DNA of 64,000 nucleotides from Enchytraeus crypticus (GCA_905160935.1 CAJHZI010000438.1:855501-919500); one strand, 5' to 3'; counted from the stretch's first letter, positions 1 to 12,041 are shown. Notes: generated from the letters alone by a model not told the origin. Program-made: numbers and translations.

Positions 1-307
1 ATGTCTCAGAGATCATCTCTCTCTCTCTCTCTCTCTCGCTCACTCTCTGTAACTCTTTACAACACTTACTTACTAATTTAGTTTTAGCCATTTCGTCTTT
101 TTGTGCTGCTCTTGGCTATTTTGTACAGTGTTTTGTTACGAAATATGTCTATCTCTAATTTTACACTGTTTATACTTGCTTTGAGACACAAATTGACTAA
201 TATAAGCTGAGATTCAAACCCTAGGTATGGTATATCAGCGTATGATGCTGGCTTGATGGCTTAGTGTTTGTTTTATTGGTTGTTTTCATGCTTGATCGAC
301 TGATTGA

Positions 308-355
308 TCTCTTGTGGCATCTTCACTGCTGATGACTCTTGGTGGCCCTGAACTG
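308..355 (+). pseudogene. Relic or alternative copy of part of the OGT exon
   Basis: Sixteen codons here read SLVASSLLMTLGGPEL and match codons 483-530 of the functional exon, [16 protein letters not shown], in the same frame with no gaps. Six of the nine differing codons are synonymous third-position changes (for example GTA/GTG, GCC/GCA, TCC/TCT). Beyond CTG at 353-355 the similarity stops in a GATT-rich microsatellite, which gives a stop codon almost at once, and no clear acceptor or donor frames the segment. It lies about 175 bp upstream of the real exon, inside the preceding intron. It may be the remains of a duplicated, once-translated exon. The synonymous bias suggests a period of selection after duplication. 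Confidence 0.7.
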
Positions 356-462
356 ATTGATTGATGGATTGGTTGATTGATTGAGGGATTCATTGCTTGA
401 CTGATTGATTGATGAATTGATTGATTAATTGATTGATCAAGTGATTGATTGATTGATTGAAC
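344..462. repeat. (GATT)n / (TTGA)n microsatellite
   Basis: Degenerate GATT tetranucleotide tract between the OGT exon relic and the functional exon. It runs to within a few bases of the splice acceptor and therefore forms most of the 3' end of this intron. Confidence 0.9.
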
Positions 463-468
463 TGACAG

Positions 469-592
469 TTGAGACGCTAGCCTCTCGTGTAGCCTCCTCA
501 CAGCTGATGACACTAGGCTGCCCTGAACTGGTTGCCAAGGATAGACAAGATTACCTGCGAATAGCCGTCAAACTAGGAAACGACAAAGAGTA
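469..592 (+). CDS. OGT: OGT penultimate coding exon (partial gene)
   Basis: O-GlcNAc transferase adds N-acetylglucosamine from UDP-GlcNAc to Ser/Thr of nuclear and cytosolic proteins. This exon encodes part of the C-terminal catalytic half. The translation [17 protein letters not shown], then [19 protein letters not shown] and NDKEY, lines up without gaps with the animal OGT segment I know as [35 protein letters not shown]. The exon ends TA|GTAAGT, a strong donor in phase 2. The acceptor is less certain: CAG at 466-468 leaves an open codon before GAG, while the AG at 472-473 would start the exon at ACG. The rest of OGT (TPR array, most of the catalytic domain) must lie left of the window. Identification is firm; the left edge may shift by 5 bases. 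Confidence 0.9.
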
Positions 593-828
593 GTAAGTAT
601 CAATTAAATACTGCTCTAGCATTAATTATTAAAAATGTTTTAGGAAAAAATATGAACAATACACTAACTACTAGATGCAGAAATTTGATTTTACTCAAGA
701 TTATATTAATAATCTTGATAAAGGTGAAAGAAATAATAGAAGTAAACTTAGCATTCATAGTAATAGCAGTAATAAATCGCTATGAATGTAATAAGTCGAT
801 GTGAAATGTATACACAGATGGGGGAATG

Positions 829-1113
829 AGCCTATTTAGGTGGACTTATGAGCTTATTTGGGTGGATTAATATGCTTATTGGGTGGACTTGTGAGTGTAT
901 TTAATAATTATAATAGTAAAGGTTTAATGTCCGATTTTCATTCAAGGATGATGTCAGGGACTTTTATAGCTGAACTAATGATTTTATTTAGGTGAACTAT
1001 TGAGCTTATTTAGGTGAACTAATGATCTTATTTAGATGGACTTATGAGCTTATTTATGTGAACTAATTACTTTATTGGGGTGAACGAATGATCTTATTTA
1101 GGTGAACTGACGG
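829..1113. repeat. 22-bp minisatellite in the last OGT intron, interrupted
   Basis: Repeated units of the form AACTAATGATCTTATTTAGG (plus 2 bases) occur at 829-900 and 967-1113. They alternate AACTAATGATC and GACTTATGAGC variants. The array is split at about 900-966 by a stretch containing a fragment of Rep-E (GATGTCAGGGAC at about 950-961), so the array existed before that insertion or grew around it. It ends 20 bp before the final OGT acceptor. Confidence 0.8.
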
Positions 1114-1132
1114 ACATTTTGTTTGTTTATAG

Positions 1133-1292
1133 TTTGCGGATGATGCGCGCGAAGGTTTGGCACCTGCGAACAGCGAGTGAACTGTTCAGCATCAGGACGT
1201 ACGCACGTAACCTCGAGAGGCTCTATCGTAAGATGTGGGAGAGGCGCCAGCGTCCCGATCATATCACCGAATTGTCCGAGGATTACTCCTAA
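1133..1292 (+). CDS. OGT: OGT last coding exon, C-terminus
   Basis: The acceptor TTTGTTTATAG|T completes the Tyr codon left by the previous exon. Reading then gives LRMMRAKVWHLRTASELFSI, RTYARNLERLYRKMWERRQR and PDHITELSEDYS, ending in TAA at 1290-1292. This matches the OGT C-terminus (family form: EYLKKVRGKVWKQR, SSPLF, YTMELERLYLQMWE, KPDHMI). RxKVW, LERLYxxMWE and PDHI are the anchors. Total length from the previous exon to the stop matches the family, so the gene end looks intact. No reading frame continues past the stop. The 3' UTR follows; its end is not defined by an obvious nearby AATAAA. Confidence 0.93.
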
Positions 1293-2746
1293 GCCATCAT
1301 AAGCCGTCGCCGTGTTCCGCCATCTTTTGTTTGGGTCGACCTGTATTCTTCAGCGACTACCGCTAGATCGTTGTCTCCGAGAGCTCTGTCGGTCTCAGCA
1401 CGTTACTGGAGTATCGTAAAATATATTTTATTCAATTTTGAAAAATTCACCCGTTTTAGAGTTTGTCCGTTTTATCATGTTTGGAAAATGCATGCAAATA
1501 CTGCAACGTCTTCAGTTTGAGTGTTTAATGTGCATTTTATGAGCGAGATTGTTGGATGCTGAAGCTCTCAGTTTCCCATTTGTTGCCTATAAACTGGGGA
1601 TTATCTTAACCTACGAGGCATTTCAGGAGGCTTTGTATCACTTTTCCCAAAGAACTCAGGACTCCAGTCCCTAAGTTTGGACTCCAGTAACGTTTACTTT
1701 CCCCTTCTTACTCGCTGTAATTGTCGCGAAGCTTATTTCTCGTCCTCCGCCGTCGTCGTTCTCTTCTATCTATTCTTAGTTGATGTGCATTGTCCTGATG
1801 GAAGCATTTTTTGTTCGTTTGTTAAATGAAGCAGCTAGTTGAGCGTTGCCTAACATTTTGTGAAACTTTGCCAAGTAATTGTGAATTTTCAAAGAATACA
1901 GTTATATTTTATGAACTGGCTTTTGATTTGATTTTGTGTTCATTCACGCAAGCTGGCTTACGCTGTAATATTCGCTAAGTTTAAGGCTCGACTCATTTGA
2001 TTATTAAGATCGTGTACGTTCATTACTTTTCCTTTTTTCTGCTGTAGTTCTTTTAAAGAGATCCCTATACAGTATTGTGTGCAGTTTTTAGTTAGAAAGA
2101 CGATCATGTTGATCGTGCGCTGTTGATATTGATAGAGCGCATTTAATACATTGTATGCACACGTTGATCAGTGCATTAAGCGACACAATAGCTGTGTGAT
2201 ATCTGTTAATGTGAATCTGCACGTAACTCTATGTAGATATTTGACGTGTTTTATGCGTTGACGCCACTGTAACTACTGATTGTAGCTTGTGAGTGGACGT
2301 TCTGTGCTGATACTGTAGTAGCTTGAATAGGTGGGTGGTTTTATTAGAGAGGTTATGGTTCATCTATGGTGGAGCTAAATCCATTTGATTTAAATCTATG
2401 ATCAGTGAGTCCTGCTTGAGAATTATCTCGGCAGGTTTATTGGTTTTGCAGTTTAGCCGTTGCTGGAGGTCTACGGGATTTCTAATGTTGATAATCATAG
2501 CTTTTTGTCTTTTACTGGACGTTAATGCTGTGTGTATATACCTGTATATTGTGCTAAGTTATAGAGAGGCGTCTGTGTGTGTGTGTGTGTTTGTAATTTT
2601 GCTTGTGCTGTTCACCCTAGCCAGCATTATCTACTCGTTAAACATTAATAGATTTCTGTGGAATGTAATTAACGTCTGTGGATTCTCTGATCTAATCTGG
2701 TTAGTTTATTTTATTGATCGTTGGAATCTATATACAGATTGCGCTC

Positions 2747-2880
2747 CTGGTTAGATAGCAATAGTCATAGATGATCGATCGATTGATTGATTGATTGTGG
2801 GAACTCAGATGTACTGTGGCTCCCGGTTAGATAGCAATAGTCATAGATGATCGATCGATTGATTAACTGATTGATTGATG
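2747..2880. repeat. Tandem duplication of ~75 bp ending in (GATT)n
   Basis: The block CTGGTTAGATAGCAATAG followed by TCATAGATGATCGATCGATT occurs at about 2747-2803 and again, as CCGGTTAGATAG..., at about 2822-2880. Both copies run into a GATT tract. A simple tandem duplication in the OGT 3' flank. Confidence 0.85.
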
Positions 2881-2995
2881 TTTTACGAGACATTAAAGTA
2901 AGTTGATAGCGATTTATTTGATTTCTTGGTGACAGATATTAAACGTTGGCTTATCTCAGTTGTATTAAGCGATGGCTATTTTGTAAAGCAGTTTT

Positions 2996-3233
2996 AAGTT
3001 TTAACGTCAGTTTCATATCTCAGAGCATGTCAGTGGCGGGTCGAGCATTGCGTGTCAAACCTGAATGTACTGATCTGCTCTCAGCTATAGTTAAAGTAAA
3101 GCTGGTAAAGCTAATGTTAACGTCAGTTTCATCACTCGAAAGCGATGTCAGTTGACGGGCGAGCCCAGGATTTGAACCACGCACTTACTGATCCTCGGTC
3201 GAATATCTTACCGACATCGCCACTGGCTCCAGC
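2996..3233 (-). repeat. Two SINE-A copies in tandem
   Basis: The right copy (about 3101-3233) is nearly full length. Read on the - strand it begins at the CTGGAGCCAGTGGCGATGTC head, contains a box B-like GGTTCAAATCC and ends GCTTTACCAGC. The left copy (about 2996-3085) is diverged but keeps AACGTCAGTTTC, the GACGGG-like core and TACTGATC. Box A- and box B-like motifs point to a tRNA-derived SINE. Confidence 0.8.
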
Positions 3234-4978
3234 TAGTTTCACTATTTCTTTAGCATTATTGATCATGAAATCAAGAATGCTAAATAAAGGAAGAAAGAAT
3301 GAATGAATGTACGAGTGAATGAATGAAATAATGTAAGAAGTTAACGAAATAGTCATATACGTGTAATAAAGCCAAACATAAATTCACACAAGCGTAATAT
3401 GTACAAGTGTGCAGCTTGACAACAATATACAACAAGTAACCTAATCTTCTCTCTAACTTTCAGATACAGTTTATCGATCAATCAGGTTTAGGAAACCACC
3501 GACAACTGCGCTTGTTAATAAAGTCGTCTAAAACGTGACATTAGTGGCATCCACTTATTTAGAAATTACAAATGTAGACTATAAAATTGCACCCGGGCCA
3601 ATGTAAATTTAAGCTTAATGCCCTTTACGTAAGTGACGAATGACTTAGAATAGCTGAGGAAAGCAATGGAAAACCACTTGACTCCAAATATATTATAGGC
3701 TTCGTTAAAATTTGGTCAAAGCGTAATTTTAGTGCTGGGAAAAGCTTGCTGACTGAAAAGCACTCGTTAGTGAGCGAGAAAGCATACTAGAATTGGAGAA
3801 TATGCCTTGAGTGTGTCATTTTAAAGAACACTATAGAGATTGACACGTTTGATTAGTGGACAATCCAGTAACGTGATCTGCAGTAACTACATTAACGCTG
3901 TTGACTTTTTAGCCGAACACAGGTTAACGGTTAACACATCAGTTGAAAACAAGTAACGTCGTCTAAAGCTTAATTTAATAAGAAGCTATCTATATATGAC
4001 GAGCGTCACTGCAGGCTCGTTTAAACTACATGCTTATTACATGCTGCATACACACCCTGGACCTACGAACAATATAATAAAACTTCAGCACAAGAAAAGG
4101 CACATTTCAGTAGGCACATGGAAAAGGCACATATAGTAAGTAGGCACACGGTTCACAAGAGAATATCATAGTAGTATTTATTTGGTAGGCCTATAGATTT
4201 GGACGTCGTGTGTTAGTCAATGGAGTTCTGTTAAGGCTATGGGTCAGACACGACTATGATGATGATATGTACAAGCCAAGATTTAACTCTGATCGCCTAT
4301 TGCCAGAGAATTGCTATTAGACTTAAAGTCATAGTCATAAGGAGTCATAAGTCATAAATAGTCATAAGTCATAAAGCCATATTAGTCATAAAGTAAAGCA
4401 AGTTTATAGAGAATACAAGCTACTGAAATTAAAGCAAATACACTCACGTCAAATTATGTAATACATAGACAAAAACTAAAAACTTCTAGGCTTATTTACA
4501 ATTACACCGTTTCACAATAAATTAGCATGACATTAATTATTCACAAGTTAACCTTCAGAACTCTCAACTGCTAGGTTCTAATGTGGAAATAGAAAATTGA
4601 GCTCTTTCATAGTTATTCTAACAGAAAATGCCGGAATCACTCGTGTTTAGTTTTCAACAACAACTATAAAATTTCAGCACATATTTATTAAAAAGTTTAC
4701 TCAGAATAAAATACTTAAAAATATAGAACATGCAAAGATTATCCATACATATTATGAACAATCTATACTAGGTCTGCAAGAAATTAGAATTTGTTTGGCT
4801 TACAGAAGAGATATTGTACACAACTCATTAATTAAATGAACGCACAGAACTGCACGCATGAAACAGTTTCAGTTTACAATATACTAAGAATAGACTGACG
4901 TTTAAATTACGAGTTTCTATTCGCAACGTTTTATGTAGGCTGCAGATTGCTATCTCATCGGTTTTTCTTTAGTTTCAC

Positions 4979-5017
4979 AGTGCTAATACTGTCATGAACG
5001 ACAGTGGCACTCTAAAG
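4979..5017 (+). repeat. Rep-C 3' hairpin fragment
   Basis: AGTGCTAATACTGTCATGAA followed by CGACAGTGGCACTCTAA is the terminal hairpin of Rep-C (AGTGCT ... AGCACT arms), see the better copies at 15108 and 33725. Only the 3' end remains. Confidence 0.55.
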
Positions 5018-5369
5018 CATAATAATTATGTGCAGCAGTTGTATTACAAAAGCTGTAGCTATGACTTAGTAACCTATCTGCAGAAGTTGCTAGATTAAAA
5101 TGTTGGCCGTCAAATTGCAAGCTCTCTATTTTTCGTAGCCTATTCAAGGTGGAATGCACTCTTTAACCGTCTTACTTTTTCTTGAGCTTGAAAATATGGA
5201 ATTTCTAAGAACTGAACCCAGAAGTGTTCTTATAAAAAATAACAACATGTATTGTCGAATTTTGTAGCCAAAATTCGACCTTCGGCTTCTGAACAGGGTA
5301 GGAACCCCTACACTCCAATCATCAGAAGTGTCTGGAGCCCCAGCTTCCTGTCTTCCTCTCTCCACTTTT

Positions 5370-5467
5370 TCTCTCTCTCCACTTTCTAACATTCTCTCTC
5401 TCTGTCTCTCTACTCTCTCTCTCTCTCTCTCTCTCTCGCTATTTTCTCTCTTTCACTTTCTCTACTT

Positions 5468-5505
<38 letters not shown>
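5370..5505. repeat. (CT)n microsatellite
   Basis: Long, imperfect CT dinucleotide tract. It gives spurious Ser/Leu-rich open frames on this strand. Confidence 0.95.
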
Positions 5506-5507
<2 letters not shown>

Positions 5508-6809
5508 TTTCGTAGGCCTACGTGCCCATCTTCCATTTTCACAGTGTTTCACTCAAACTCTCTTTAGTGCTTCCTCTACGTAAGACCAATTTTCTAATTT
5601 TCTTACTCTCTCTCATTCTCTGATTCTAAGTGAGAATTAGTCTGAATTCTTAATTTAGGAATTGGCACAAAAGGGTTTTTACTGCTCACTTTTACTTGCC
5701 ATATGAAAGCATCATTAGGCCAGTGAACAAGAAAACTCTTCCTCACATTCCGCCTTGCCTACACCGAACAACGTGTCTCATTTCAACGTTGCCTACTTTT
5801 CAACTCTAGTTATTAGTTACAACACGAGTGGGGCTTCAAGGGTCTGGTAAAATCTAGCTTTACCAACTCCTAAATTAAGAATTCAAATGAAATCTCCACT
5901 TTGAATTGCAAAAACAAGACCGCAGAACATCTGCATAACATCTGCATTAACCCTCTCTTTACTGCTGGTACTTTGAAGTCCTCCTCCTATTACAAGTTAT
6001 ATTTATGACTTTCAATAACCACCCCTTATTTTACCAGCGGTACTTGAAAGTCCACATACGCAACTACGACTTTCTTGCAGTCTGGATGCGAGAGAGACCA
6101 ATTACCCAGAATACTTAGCATCCAAACTGACCAATAGCGTCGTTGTATTCTAGTTTCCAAAAATTATCCTGGTAAAGAAGAGCGAATAAAAGAAGATTGA
6201 CTGGGAGGTATTTTCGTCACTTAAAACTCCCTTCGAGCTAGTCAATCAATCAATTAACTAGTAAATCGGCAATAACAAATAACACAGCAGCCTAGACTAG
6301 TAATTAGATCAAATAGCGACATGCAAAAGAGGAGAAAATACGCTATATTAGAGGAGTAATTTCACACACACACAAGCCTACATACAAGCGGCTACGCAAG
6401 TATACATATATGTACACACACACAAACACGCTCGAAGAACTTTCTGATCTCTCGGTCTACTATTTAAATCAATTAAACAAAATGTAACACAGATGGTAAA
6501 TCATAAATCTTTAGGAAAATGCACCGTAAGGCTTGATGGAAAATACGCCAGGATATTAACACAGGCGTCAGAATACAGAAACAAGCGCTAGAACGCTTAA
6601 GTATGCGCCAGAACACAGAAACAAGCGCTAGAGCGTTTAAGTATGCGCCATCTCAACGAAACAAGCACCAGAGCAACCTAAGCGCCTAGTTATGCTCCAG
6701 AAACGCTGAAATTTGCTCAAGAATGTTGGAATATGTTCCATAATGCTGGAACATGCTCCAGAATGTGTTCCAGAGAGCGCTAACATAAACTATGTAAATA
6801 AATGTTTTT

Positions 6810-7052
6810 AGAAGTGGAGCAAGCTCTAGAATGTTGGAGCAAGTTCTAGAACGTTGTAGCATGCTCTAGAACGTTGAAGCATGCTCTAGAACGTTGGAGT
6901 AAGCTCTAGAACGTTGAAGCAAGCTTTAAAACGTTGGAGTAAGCTCTAGAACGTTTGAGCAAGTTCTAGAACGTTGAAGTATGCTCTAGAACGTTGAAGC
7001 AAGCTCTAGAACGTTGGATTATGCTCTAGAACGTTGGAGCATGCTTTTAGTG
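6810..7052. repeat. 20-bp minisatellite, CTCTAGAACGTT core
   Basis: About twelve units of the form AGCAAGCTCTAGAACGTTGG with small variations (AGCATGC, AGTAAGC). Just before it, at about 6560-6670, is a shorter duplication built on CGCCAGAACACAGAAACAAG. Some units contain TTCTAGAA, which fits the heat-shock element pattern nTTCnnGAAn, but most have CTCTAGAA instead. Confidence 0.9.
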
Positions 7053-8154
7053 TATGAGCAGAAGCCATACAGAGGCCAAATTAGCGCTTAGGAATATAAT
7101 AACAAGCGAAAGCAACAACAAATAATCTCGGTCTTGCTCACAGCGTACTTCTTAACTACGCGTCTACGACATAAATCAGCTTATCAGTAGAGAATTGTTT
7201 TGGATTCTCATCTCGCAATTCCATCCAATATTTAAAACGTAGCGCTGCAATGCGGCTGCCATTTGATTCTACAGGCCAGTGTCGAAGCTTCTTTCGTTTA
7301 AAATGTTGACTATAATAGCAAGGTTTTAATTGTTTTGTACCATGCGCCTAATCTAAACACACAAATATACATGTACATTATAATGAAGAGTCTAATTTGT
7401 TAGGCATACAGATACAGCAATACTCACAGCACAATAAACCAGATTAAACGAATAACCGAGCAGAAAAGCTATAATTGTGGTAAAGCATTTAGAAGAAAAA
7501 GTCTACTAAATGTGTCATTGACACGTAAGTGTTATTGATACATAAGTGTCATTGACACATACGTATCATCGACACATACAATAAAAAGCGGCATTGTTAG
7601 GAAAAACAATAAATATTAATGATGGATAGTATTTATAAATAATAGTAGGCCTAAATTTCTATTATTTGTTTTACTTGGCCATGTTGTATGTGCATTCTGT
7701 ACAATGTTTACATGCACTATAAATTTGAAACATTTTCAAATTCAGCAAAGCTCGGAATTATGAATGACAAAGCATCACCTTATAAACTATATTAGGTATA
7801 TCAGTAAACCTTATTTGGCATTGTAATAAAGTTGTAGTAGTGAAATTTGTATTACTTGACACGAAGCATTGATTAAAATCGAAACATAGCAGCTATAATA
7901 CATTTAAATACAAAGAATGCCATTCATTTTTTGGTCATTTCAAGCCGGAGTTTAGCAAGTTAGCCTATAATAAAGCCTATACTGTATATTACAGGTGTAC
8001 ATGTAAGCTAATAGATGACGCTATGTCCACATATACATGTACATGTACACAATCAGAGCGCAATTCTTGCAGCCTTCAATAACATATACCTGTACAAATA
8101 TTTATCCTAGCTGTTCCTTGGAATACGGTTGATTTGATGTTAATTTCAATCCAG

Positions 8155-8250
8155 TAAAGCTGGTAAAGCTAACGATAACGTCAGTTTCCTCACTCGAAAG
8201 CTAAGTCAGTGACGGGAGAGCCCAGGATTAAACTCGTCATTTGCGCTCCA
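8155..8250 (-). repeat. SINE-A copy, 5' truncated
   Basis: Contains the family tail (GCTGGTAAAGCTAACG), CAGTTTCCTCACTCGAAAGC and CAGTGACGGGAGAGCCCAGG. The tRNA-like head is degraded after the box B region. Confidence 0.75.
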
Positions 8251-8662
8251 GTAATATCAGGACAGCGTAACGTAATGTCACTACAGCTGAGTACTGCTTG
8301 CCTAAATTCTGAAGTTTTGCTTCGAACGAGCGGTGGTTGAAGAATAGAAATATATTGAATGAATGATGGAGTAATCGAGCATTAACTTGTAGATTGATAG
8401 AATGATTGCATAATCGATTTACTGATTGATTAAGTAGCTAATTTGTCGAATGTGAAACTAAAGTGACGATTGATTTATTACGGTACGTAACGATCAACAC
8501 ACAACAGCAGAAGAAAAACTAAGAAGAAATCTAACATTCCGTTAAATAAGAAATAAAATCATCTACCATACGATTTACTACGGACTCTACAATAATATTT
8601 ACATGTAAGTCTATTTACATAACGCAAATTACTAACGAAAATTTAATAAGTTATAAGTTTTA

Positions 8663-8935
8663 TAATAACAATAACACACATTAGAGTGAAATGATCAACT
8701 ATGTTGATATCTATCACTTTTAATACCACATGTTATATGCATTAGGCAATTTAGTCCATTTTCCGTTTAGCCAGTCCAGTGAATGTCCGAGATTTTACTC
8801 TCAGATTAGCGCGGCTGGGATTGGAACCCACGAGGGTTCAAATCACCACAGGGTCTGTCATTTGAAACTTCATGACATATCTACACCTCTAACCATTGCG
8901 CTATTGAGACATTCAATGGCTCAATAGCGCAATTA
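8663..8935 (-). repeat. SINE-D copy, near full length
   Basis: Read on the - strand, the head TCAATAGCGCAATGGTTAGA fits a tRNA box A, and GGGTTCCAATCCCAGC is box B-like at the expected distance. Then come GAGAGTAAAATCTCGGACAT and a 3' part that includes AAAGTGATAGATATCAACAT. The copy at 35918 has the same order of parts, so this is one family of roughly 250 bp. Confidence 0.8.
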
Positions 8936-9235
8936 TAAGTTACTTTTACTCCATTATCAACAATAATTACTTGTATTCTATTAGCTTTTATCAACAAGTA
9001 AGGAATCAAACTTAGAGTTCTGTACAACAGATCATACTGGAAGTCTATATTTTCGTAAAACTGTGTTTCAGCTTCAGCAGACAACTTGCATAATAGTTAC
9101 AATTACATGTTACAATTACATGCCTGTGGGCAATCAATTACTGGCTACTTGATCATCTATTGCCCATTTATAACACAGCTATGCTATCTTGCATAGAGCC
9201 ACGTGTAATATACATACTTATTGCTGCTCTTCTGC

Positions 9236-9400
9236 TTGATTGTTTGATTGATTGATAGATTGATTGATTGACTGATTTATAGATTGATTGATTCATTGAT
9301 TCACTGACTGACTGATTGATTGAATGAATGAATGAATGAATGAATGACAGACTGGATGAATGATTGATTGAATGATTTATTTATTAATTGACGAATTGAT
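9236..9400. repeat. (TTGA)n / (GAAT)n microsatellite
   Basis: Imperfect tetranucleotide tract. It holds the TTTATT cluster at about 9374-9387, which reads AATAAATAAAT on the - strand and could serve as the MRTF poly(A) signal. Confidence 0.85.
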
Positions 9401-9774
9401 TGCTACAGAATCTAAGAATTCTGTTAACTGAACAATAAGGCACCAGTATAAAAGAGTTCAATAGCAGCATAAACATAACAGCAAAATTAAAATTTACAAA
9501 CAGCGAAATATACAATAAATACAGTAACTCAGTATTTTAGCACCGTGATAAATACATCCAGGAAGAAAATCAGCTACAAACTGTTTACTATCAGTATTGA
9601 ATACTCACAGACTCCCACATGACTCTGCAAAAAGAAAAGTTTTCGGACTGAGATTCGACTAATATTATAATTAAATCAGAACATCTCAAATCTTTAAATA
9701 GCTTACATGTTTCAAGGGTTTCATCTTTAGAATTCAGTTGCATGTAGACTTGAGATTCCAAACAGTATTGAGAC

Positions 9775-10085
9775 TTAAAGATTCCAGACAATATCAATAC
9801 AGTCTATAGTCATTAAGTCTCAATATATTCAGGAGTCATTAAGTCTCAGTACTGTTTGGAATCATTAAGTCTCAATATTAGATTCTATAGCAATCGTTAT
9901 CTGTAACTTAATGATTCTAGACAGTATTGAGACTTAATGATTTTACACTGCATTGAGACTTAAAGATTTTACACTGCATTGAGACTTAAAGATTATAGAC
10001 AGCGTTGAGACTAATTGATTCCAGACAGTATTGAGACATAATGATTTTAGGCAATAATGAGATTTAATGATTCCAGACAGTATTG
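9775..10085. repeat. ~26-bp minisatellite in the MRTF 3' UTR
   Basis: Units of the form TTGAGACTTAATGATTCCAG plus ACAGTA repeat to within 35 bp of the MRTF stop codon. Some units at the left are inverted (CATTAAGTCTCAATA), so arrays in both orientations abut at about 9870-9900. Confidence 0.85.
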
Positions 10086-10116
10086 TGTCTTCACTCATCT
10101 CAAAGTCTCTTTTACT

Positions 10117-11231
10117 TTAGCTCATGAAATCTCTTTCGAACATGGAACTCATAACATCGTATCCAGGTGGTGACATATTTTCCATGTTGAAGGCACTTCC
10201 ATGTCTACTCTCGTAACCTCCCAATCCGTTGAATTCTAACCGAGTTCCCAAATCCCCGGACTCGAGATTACGATCAACTCTATCGGAAGAAGGAAGCATC
10301 AAATCCAGAAGTTCTTCAAATCCCAGACTATCAGAATCTTCAGGATTGCCACCAAACACGCCGGGTGATCTTGGTCCGAATCCAGCTAGAACCGGATCCA
10401 TTGGATTGTTCTCTTCTGAGTCACGTCTTTGTTTACGTGACCTCTGAGTGACCTCATCTACCTTGCAGGATTTGGAGCCTGAAGAACCGGAACTACCAGC
10501 CTTGTTCGATGAACTCTTCCCAGAAGCTTTTGCACTGTGTTTACCTTTTCCTCTTGTCTTGGAAAAATTAATTCCACTCGCAGTTGAAGTGTGAATTCCT
10601 CCATTTGGAAAATTCTCTCGGTCCAGACTTATTCCACTGTTATTCGAGTCGGTCAGGGCGTCATTCATAGACGTGTCCACTCCTCCACTACCAATGGAAG
10701 GAAAGTCAGGAATATCTGTCTCGGGCCAGTCCAAAAGATGAAAGGGCATGTCACAAAACGGTCCCGCATCCGTCTCTCTACCCCCGCAATCTGAGAAAGC
10801 CGAATCCGGAAAATCAGAAAATGCTGAATCACGCATGTCCGAATAGTTAGAATCAGGTAGGTCTGAGTAAATGGAGTTAGGCATTGTGGAATAAGAGGCA
10901 AAGTCTGAACCTGACGTTCCTGAACCTATTCCACCGCTGTTCAATCCAACGCTTGCTGATTCCACGCTTCCAGTTGTCCCAGTGGTTACGAGACTTGATA
11001 CATCTGTCAGAGGTCTGTGGTCCATTCCCAGCAAGTCTTCGCATGATGCGGAGGCGGTGGTAAAGATGGAAGAGCTGCTAGAGTAGAGAGGAGAGTGGAA
11101 GGAGTTTTCCACGTCCGGGGAGGAGGTTGAGAAGGTGTTCATGCTGCTGGGATTCGTGAGGACATTGATGTTAGATGACAGAGAGTTGTGGTAGTTTGGT
11201 AGGAACGGCCAGTTATCTGACATCAGATTGT
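10117..11231 (-). CDS. MRTF: MRTF last coding exon: C-terminal activation region
   Basis: The acceptor TTTGTGCAG|AC completes a GAC codon with the G left by the previous exon. The protein continues DNLMSDNWPFLPNYHNS through a Ser/Asn/Asp-rich, low-complexity region of about 370 residues to FERDFMS and TAA (10117-10119). Features fit an acidic transactivation domain: repeated SD/DS clusters with aromatic residues (SDLPDSNYSDMRDSAFSDFP), LLDWPETDIPDF, and SLGFEELLDLMLPSSD near the end. Vertebrate MRTFs have a similar acidic C-terminus with an MDWLEL-type motif; LLDWPE is the likely counterpart. The exon also has a basic stretch KQRRDSEENN. High confidence it is the final exon because phase and stop both fit. 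Confidence 0.88.
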
Positions 11232-11624
11232 CTGCACAAAGTCATGAACAAGTAGCTACAGTAATCTAGGCTCCATACAGAGGAACGAGGTAAACTGAGC
11301 AATTATACGTTAAATCTCGACCAAAATTATCAATATAACATAACGTAGCTGTACTCTAACAATGGTTTTGATCAATCTAATAATCAAACCGCAGTATTCT
11401 ATTTATATAGCCCTCTTCAATGCATCAATCATAACCGTACTACATGTATATTTATATAGCCCTCTTCAATGCAACAATTATACCGTAATATATTTATATA
11501 TCCTTATTCAAATCAAAAATATTAATCACACCATTCATAAACATAATCGATGCAACAACGGTCCTGTAAAAGCGTGTCAGTGTAAAATTAATTTATCATT
11601 TATTCGAAGCTCTCAAATGATCCT

Positions 11625-12035
11625 ATAGGTGCCTAGATAACTATATACCTGGATAACAAGGTGCCTGGATAACTAGGTGCCTGGATAATAGGTGCCTGGA
11701 TAATCAGGTGCCTAGATAACTATCTGCCTGGATAACAAGGTGCATGGATAACTAGGTGCCTGGATAATAGGTGCCTGGATAACCAGGTGCCAAGATAACT
11801 ATCTGCCTGGATAACTAGTTGCCTGTATAACTAGATGCCTGGATAACTAGATGCCTAGATAACAAGGTGCCTAGATAACTAGGTGCTAGGATAACTAGGT
11901 GCCTGGAAAACTAAGTGCCTGGATAAATATGTGCCTGGATTAATAGATGCCTGGATAACTAGGTGCCTGGATAACTAGGGGCCTAGATATCTAGGTGCCT
12001 GGATATCTAGGTGCCTGGATATCTAGGGGCCTGGA
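11625..12035. repeat. 16-bp minisatellite abutting an MRTF donor site
   Basis: About 25 units of AGGTGCCTGGATAACT with variants (GATATC, GATAAC, GGGGCC). On the - strand the array fills the first half of the last intron and begins within about 7 bases of the exon end at 12042: the intron starts GTATGATCCAGG and the CCAGGC element continues into the repeats. Confidence 0.92.
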
Positions 12036-12041
12036 TCATAC

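Larger units (their letters stand above)
1293..10116. other. Intergenic region between convergent OGT and MRTF
   Basis: No exon-like reading frame with family similarity was found here. The first part is presumably OGT 3' UTR; AATAAA at about 3282 and 3365 are possible ends but are far from the stop. The last part, leftward from 10116, is MRTF 3' UTR on the - strand; a TTTATT cluster at about 9374-9387 is a candidate poly(A) signal there. The interval also holds SINE-A and SINE-D copies, minisatellites, CT-rich tracts and GATT tracts, listed separately. An open frame at 2398-2754 encodes a hydrophobic 118-residue peptide with no recognised family and is not called as a gene. Confidence 0.7.

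Noticed and set aside
2398-2754. 118-residue hydrophobic open frame in the OGT 3' flank
   Set aside because: No recognised family and a biased composition expected from TG/TA-rich DNA; no promoter or splice evidence.
6810-7052. Cluster of heat-shock elements
   Set aside because: Only a couple of units carry TTCTAGAA; most read CTCTAGAA, and the array is a minisatellite far from any promoter I can see.
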